Below, in pieces: positions 6,292 through 8,354 of a stretch of DNA of 8,354 nucleotides (position 1 is the stretch's first letter; every line of letters begins with the position of its first letter). The notes below the pieces were generated by a model, which had not been told where the DNA came from, ran no database searches, and saw only the letters and a list, made by a program, of their open reading frames with translations. The position numbers were made by a program, and so were the translations under genes. The DNA is from Promethearchaeota archaeon (lineage in GTDB: Archaea > Asgardarchaeota > Lokiarchaeia > Sigynarchaeales > SOKP01), in the NCBI GenBank assembly GCA_016839655.1, contig JAEOTW010000082.1, positions 1-8,354 on the forward strand. The letters run 5' to 3'.

Positions 6292-6939
6292 TTAACGATT
6301 CACTAATGACATACGTTTCCTTGAAATTTCCAATAGAGTAGTCAACTCTGTCAACTCCTCATCCTCAAAACAACTATTAAAATACGGATCCTTAAAATTG
6401 TTATTAAATAATGAGAGTCTTCTTAAATAGTATAATTGATCAATGTCTTCAATAACCGTGAGATTATTATTATCAAGAATTAAGTCACGTAAATTCTCTA
6501 ATCCTTCCAGACCCTTTATTTCGCGTATATTATTATTGCGAAGGGATAAAAAAGATAAATTAAATAAATTATCAAGACCCTTTATCTCATTAATTAAATT
6601 ATAACCTAAACTCAACTCTATTAAGCTCCTTAAATTATTAAGATTCTTGATCTCTCTAATTGAATTATGAGAAAGGTCCAAAAATTTCAAATTCTTTAAA
6701 TTTTCCAATCCAATAATTTCAACAATATTGTTGTCTTGTAAATTAAGATTAAATAAACTCCCTAGATTCTCAAGTCCGTCTATAATTTCAATTTTATTCG
6801 ACCTTAAAGAAAGAACATGAAGATTCTTTAAATCTGATAATCCTTCTATCTCAGAAATTCGCGTGAAGCTTTCCTCAAATATTGTTAATCTGTAAACACC
6901 ACTATAATTTTCGACATAATATTTCCTACCATTTACCAT
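6292..6939 (-). CDS. SDS22-like leucine-rich repeat protein
   Basis: A 215-residue soluble protein almost wholly made of leucine-rich repeats. Seven consecutive units begin at residues 34, 56, 78, 100, 122, 144 and 166. Each is exactly 22 residues, except the last, which is incomplete. The consensus is LxNLxxLxxLxLxxNxIxEIxG, which is the SDS22-like class typical of eukaryotic protein-phosphatase regulators. Residues 17-33 look like an N-terminal cap or worn extra repeat, and residues 183-215 form a charged C-terminal helix cap. There is no signal peptide or membrane segment, so a cytoplasmic protein-binding scaffold is likely; its partner is unknown. ATG 6939 is the only start before an in-frame stop about 27 bases upstream. 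No good Shine-Dalgarno site precedes it; a TATA-like element sits about 33 bases before. It converges on tldD with a 19-base gap. Confidence 0.9.
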   Translation of the reverse strand: MVNGRKYYVENYSGVYRLTIFEESFTRISEIEGLSDLKNLHVLSLRSNKIEIIDGLENLGSLFNLNLQDNNIVEIIGLENLKNLKFLDLSHNSIREIKNLNNLRSLIELSLGYNLINEIKGLDNLFNLSFLSLRNNNIREIKGLEGLENLRDLILDNNNLTVIEDIDQLYYLRRLSLFNNNFKDPYFNSCFEDEELTELTTLLEISRKRMSLVNR

Positions 6940-6968
6940 AACAAAATCTCGAATTATTATTACACCTA

Positions 6969-6974
6969 CTTATA
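6969..6974 (-). promoter_or_regulatory. Possible TATA box of the LRR gene
   Basis: The minus strand reads TATAAG, centred about 33 bases before ATG 6939, implying a leader of only about 6 bases. A second AT-rich candidate lies further upstream (around 6982-6995) and would give a longer leader that includes AGGTG. Confidence 0.3.
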
Positions 6975-7079
6975 CACTCTTGATTATAAATAATATAAAA
7001 TATTAGGTATTTAAATTTTATACAGAATAATCTATGAATTCATGAAAAACAATCTAATCCTATTGAATGCTTCTTCTAA

Positions 7080-7223
7080 CTAACGATTTGCTTTGATGAG
7101 CATATTGACTACAACTTCAAGTATAGTAATATCTGGGGTGAGAGAATAACAGATACGTTTGAATTAGAAGAATTCGAGCAATATTTTAAACAGCTAAATA
7201 ATTTTTTTCGATTAAGACTTTAG
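7080..7223 (+). pseudogene. Short coding-like fragment of unknown origin
   Basis: An open frame of 47 codons between stops at 7077-7079 and 7221-7223, with no ATG, GTG or TTG at its head. Its translation runs from TICFDEHIDYNFKYSNIWG to the acidic-amphipathic FELEEFEQYFKQLNNFF, with a composition like real protein, not random AT-rich translation. I do not recognise the family, and it does not align by eye to any part of TldD. It could be the 3' end of a lost gene or chance. Confidence 0.3.
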
Positions 7224-7322
7224 ATAATTGAATTAGTTTTAAATTTCTCCTTTCATATATATTATAAATTTTAATATGAAGAATTTTTTTATTTGTCATA
7301 ACAACATTCAAAATTTAGTTAG

Positions 7323-7589
7323 AATGCAAATCTAGAGTTCATACTGATAGGGCTACAAGCTACATCCAAGAAAGGATATTTAATAAAAAACGGTGAAAGA
7401 ACACAAATTTTAAAATCAATCGCATTAAGTGGACATGTCTTAAAGGTTCTAAATAACATCGATGCAATAAGTAAAGACTCTACAAAATTCCATGGAGGCG
7501 TATGTGGAAAGGGTCATTATGATAAGGTACCTGTTAGTGATGGAGGTAGTTATCTTAAGATCAATGAAGTTTTAATTAGTCCAGGGTGA
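7323..7589 (+). pseudogene. Decayed second tldD, C-terminal remnant
   Basis: The frame from 7350 to the TGA at 7587-7589 encodes 79 residues that align without gaps to residues 382-460 of the intact TldD; I count 54 identities. The conserved metal-site segment GGVCGKGH and PVSDGG are kept. Most differences are conservative, and many codons differ only at the third base. So this was a long-diverged functional paralogue, not a fresh partial copy. Upstream, similarity continues weakly to about 7323, but with a shift of frame and a TAG where the intact gene has a GAG (7334-7336). Everything before, including HExxxH, is gone. There is no usable ATG, GTG or TTG in the frame. Its stop is 9 bases before the tldE start, as in a normal tldD-tldE operon. 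Confidence 0.85.
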
Positions 7590-7590
7590 G
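7585..7590 (+). promoter_or_regulatory. Shine-Dalgarno site of tldE inside the tldD remnant
   Basis: GGTGAG lies 8 bases before ATG 7599 and overlaps the last codon and the TGA stop of the decayed tldD. This arrangement fits translation of tldE as a downstream operon gene, unlike the leaderless-looking first genes of the window. Confidence 0.65.
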
Positions 7591-7598
7591 TGTAAAAA

Positions 7599-8354
7599 AT
7601 GTATAATGAGAAAATAGATATTATAGAAAAGGAAATAAAAGACAAGCATATCACTGATTATGAGATTTTTCTTAGAGATGGAAAATCATATGAATCAATA
7701 TTTCTAAAAGATAAGGTTGATACTGAAAGAGATATTAATGATTTTAAATACTTTTTGCGAATACTCACTCATAAGGAGGATAAAACCGGTGTTGGATTGG
7801 TAAAAGGGAATTCTTTAGATCGAAAAGAAATTGAGAGAAATATAGATACATGCATTTCAATAGCAAAAAGTAATTTAGGCTCAAAATTTTATTTTCCTGG
7901 TCAAGCTTCTTTTCATGATGCAATCATTGCTGATAAAAAAGTAATTCAAAACCCCTTGAATACTAAAAATAATCTATCCGAAGAATTAATTTCAGAGATA
8001 CAACAGTATAAAGAAATTCAGCCTACTTTCGGTCGTATTCGTGTTCATGTTGATAAGATCTCTTTAAGAAATAGTAATGGTCTCGATTTGAGCAATATAA
8101 AAACATATTTTTTTGTAGAATTCTCTTTGAAAGCTCAAAAAGAGGGAAAATTATCAGAATACTGGCCTTACTTATTTATTAAAGATAAAGATCAATTAAA
8201 TTTTCAAGAAAGAGTAGAACACTGGGTAAAACTAGCTCAAGATTCATTAATCGCGAAAGTACCTAAACCGAAGGAAAAAGCAACAGTTATTTTTTCTCCG
8301 CCAGTATTAAATAAAGCACTCAACCCTGTAATAGAAAATCATGCTTCAGGAAGA
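7599..8354 (+). CDS. tldE: TldE/PmbA-like subunit of the TldD/TldE protease (3' end beyond window)
   Basis: I translated 252 codons from ATG 7599 to the right edge with no stop. The family is usually about 430-450 residues, so roughly 180-200 are missing. TldE (PmbA) is the non-catalytic partner that forms a heterodimer with TldD. The N-terminal domain shows the family pattern: an opening helix, KTGVGLVKGNSLDR (62-75), a helix with ISIAKSN (86-92), then SLRNSNGLDLSN (155-166), equivalent to VNNEGSQLR in TldD. It ends in the family's linker strand KATVIFSPPVLNKAL (227-241) and IENHASG. No HExxxH is seen at the position where TldD has it just after this strand, though the window ends almost there. 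It begins 9 bases after the remnant tldD and has a good GGTGAG site. A divergent TldD is the main alternative identity. Confidence 0.85.
   Translation, partial: MYNEKIDIIEKEIKDKHITDYEIFLRDGKSYESIFLKDKVDTERDINDFKYFLRILTHKEDKTGVGLVKGNSLDRKEIERNIDTCISIAKSNLGSKFYFPGQASFHDAIIADKKVIQNPLNTKNNLSEELISEIQQYKEIQPTFGRIRVHVDKISLRNSNGLDLSNIKTYFFVEFSLKAQKEGKLSEYWPYLFIKDKDQLNFQERVEHWVKLAQDSLIAKVPKPKEKATVIFSPPVLNKALNPVIENHASGR

Larger units (their letters stand above)
6940..7322. other. 383-base stretch without an intact gene
   Basis: Holds the leftward promoter of the LRR gene (about 6940-7000), then sequence crowded with stops in all frames. The only coding-like piece is a 47-codon open frame at 7080-7223. 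It is followed by very AT-rich DNA with a TATATATTATAAA-like tract (7253-7266) and a run of seven T (7284-7290) before the decayed tldD. I see no RNA gene, insertion-sequence ends or CRISPR repeats. It looks like decaying former coding DNA. Confidence 0.6.

Noticed and set aside
6046..7589. The two tldD 3' ends as direct repeats of a mobile element
   Set aside because: The similarity is protein-coding and diverged at third positions, with no sharp repeat ends, target-site duplication or transposase; gene duplication explains it.

Overview
The window reads as a gene-dense, strongly AT-rich archaeal chromosome segment. Three things point to archaea: TATA-box-like elements lie about 24-38 bases upstream of most first genes, several first genes lack a convincing Shine-Dalgarno site, and TldD/TldE sits beside archaeal-style PiT and DUF47 genes. 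An SDS22-like leucine-rich repeat protein and a protein with a GldG/IFT52-type (GIFT-like) fold suggest an Asgard (Lokiarchaeia-like) genome. That placement is inference from gene content and base composition, not proof.

Layout. Positions 1-1603 (minus strand) form a phosphate-uptake pair: a DUF47/PhoU-like protein followed 5 bases later by a PiT-family phosphate permease that runs off the left edge. Divergent from it is a DUF2284 cysteine-rich protein (1776-2336, TTG start). It converges on a full-length, long-form adenylosuccinate synthetase, purA (2358-3659, minus). Divergent from purA is a GIFT-like protein with a C-terminal coiled coil (3864-4787, TTG start), followed on the same strand by an intact TldD metalloprotease (4890-6272). 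TldD converges on an SDS22-like protein built of seven uninterrupted 22-residue units (6292-6939, minus).

The right end is the unusual part. A 383-base stretch without an intact gene leads into the broken C-terminal end of a second tldD (about 7323-7589). It keeps the last 79 codons in frame and the conserved GGVCGKGH motif, but has lost its start and its HExxxH part. Nine bases after its stop begins tldE/pmbA (7599 to the right edge, partial). An ancestral tldD-tldE operon has apparently lost its own tldD, leaving the intact tldD about 1.3 kb upstream, beyond an opposing gene, as the likely partner.

No CRISPR array, transposase, tRNA or rRNA was seen. No clearly new multi-gene system is supported. 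The best leads are the decayed tldD paralogue in front of tldE, the GIFT/coiled-coil protein, and the consistent signs of leaderless transcription.
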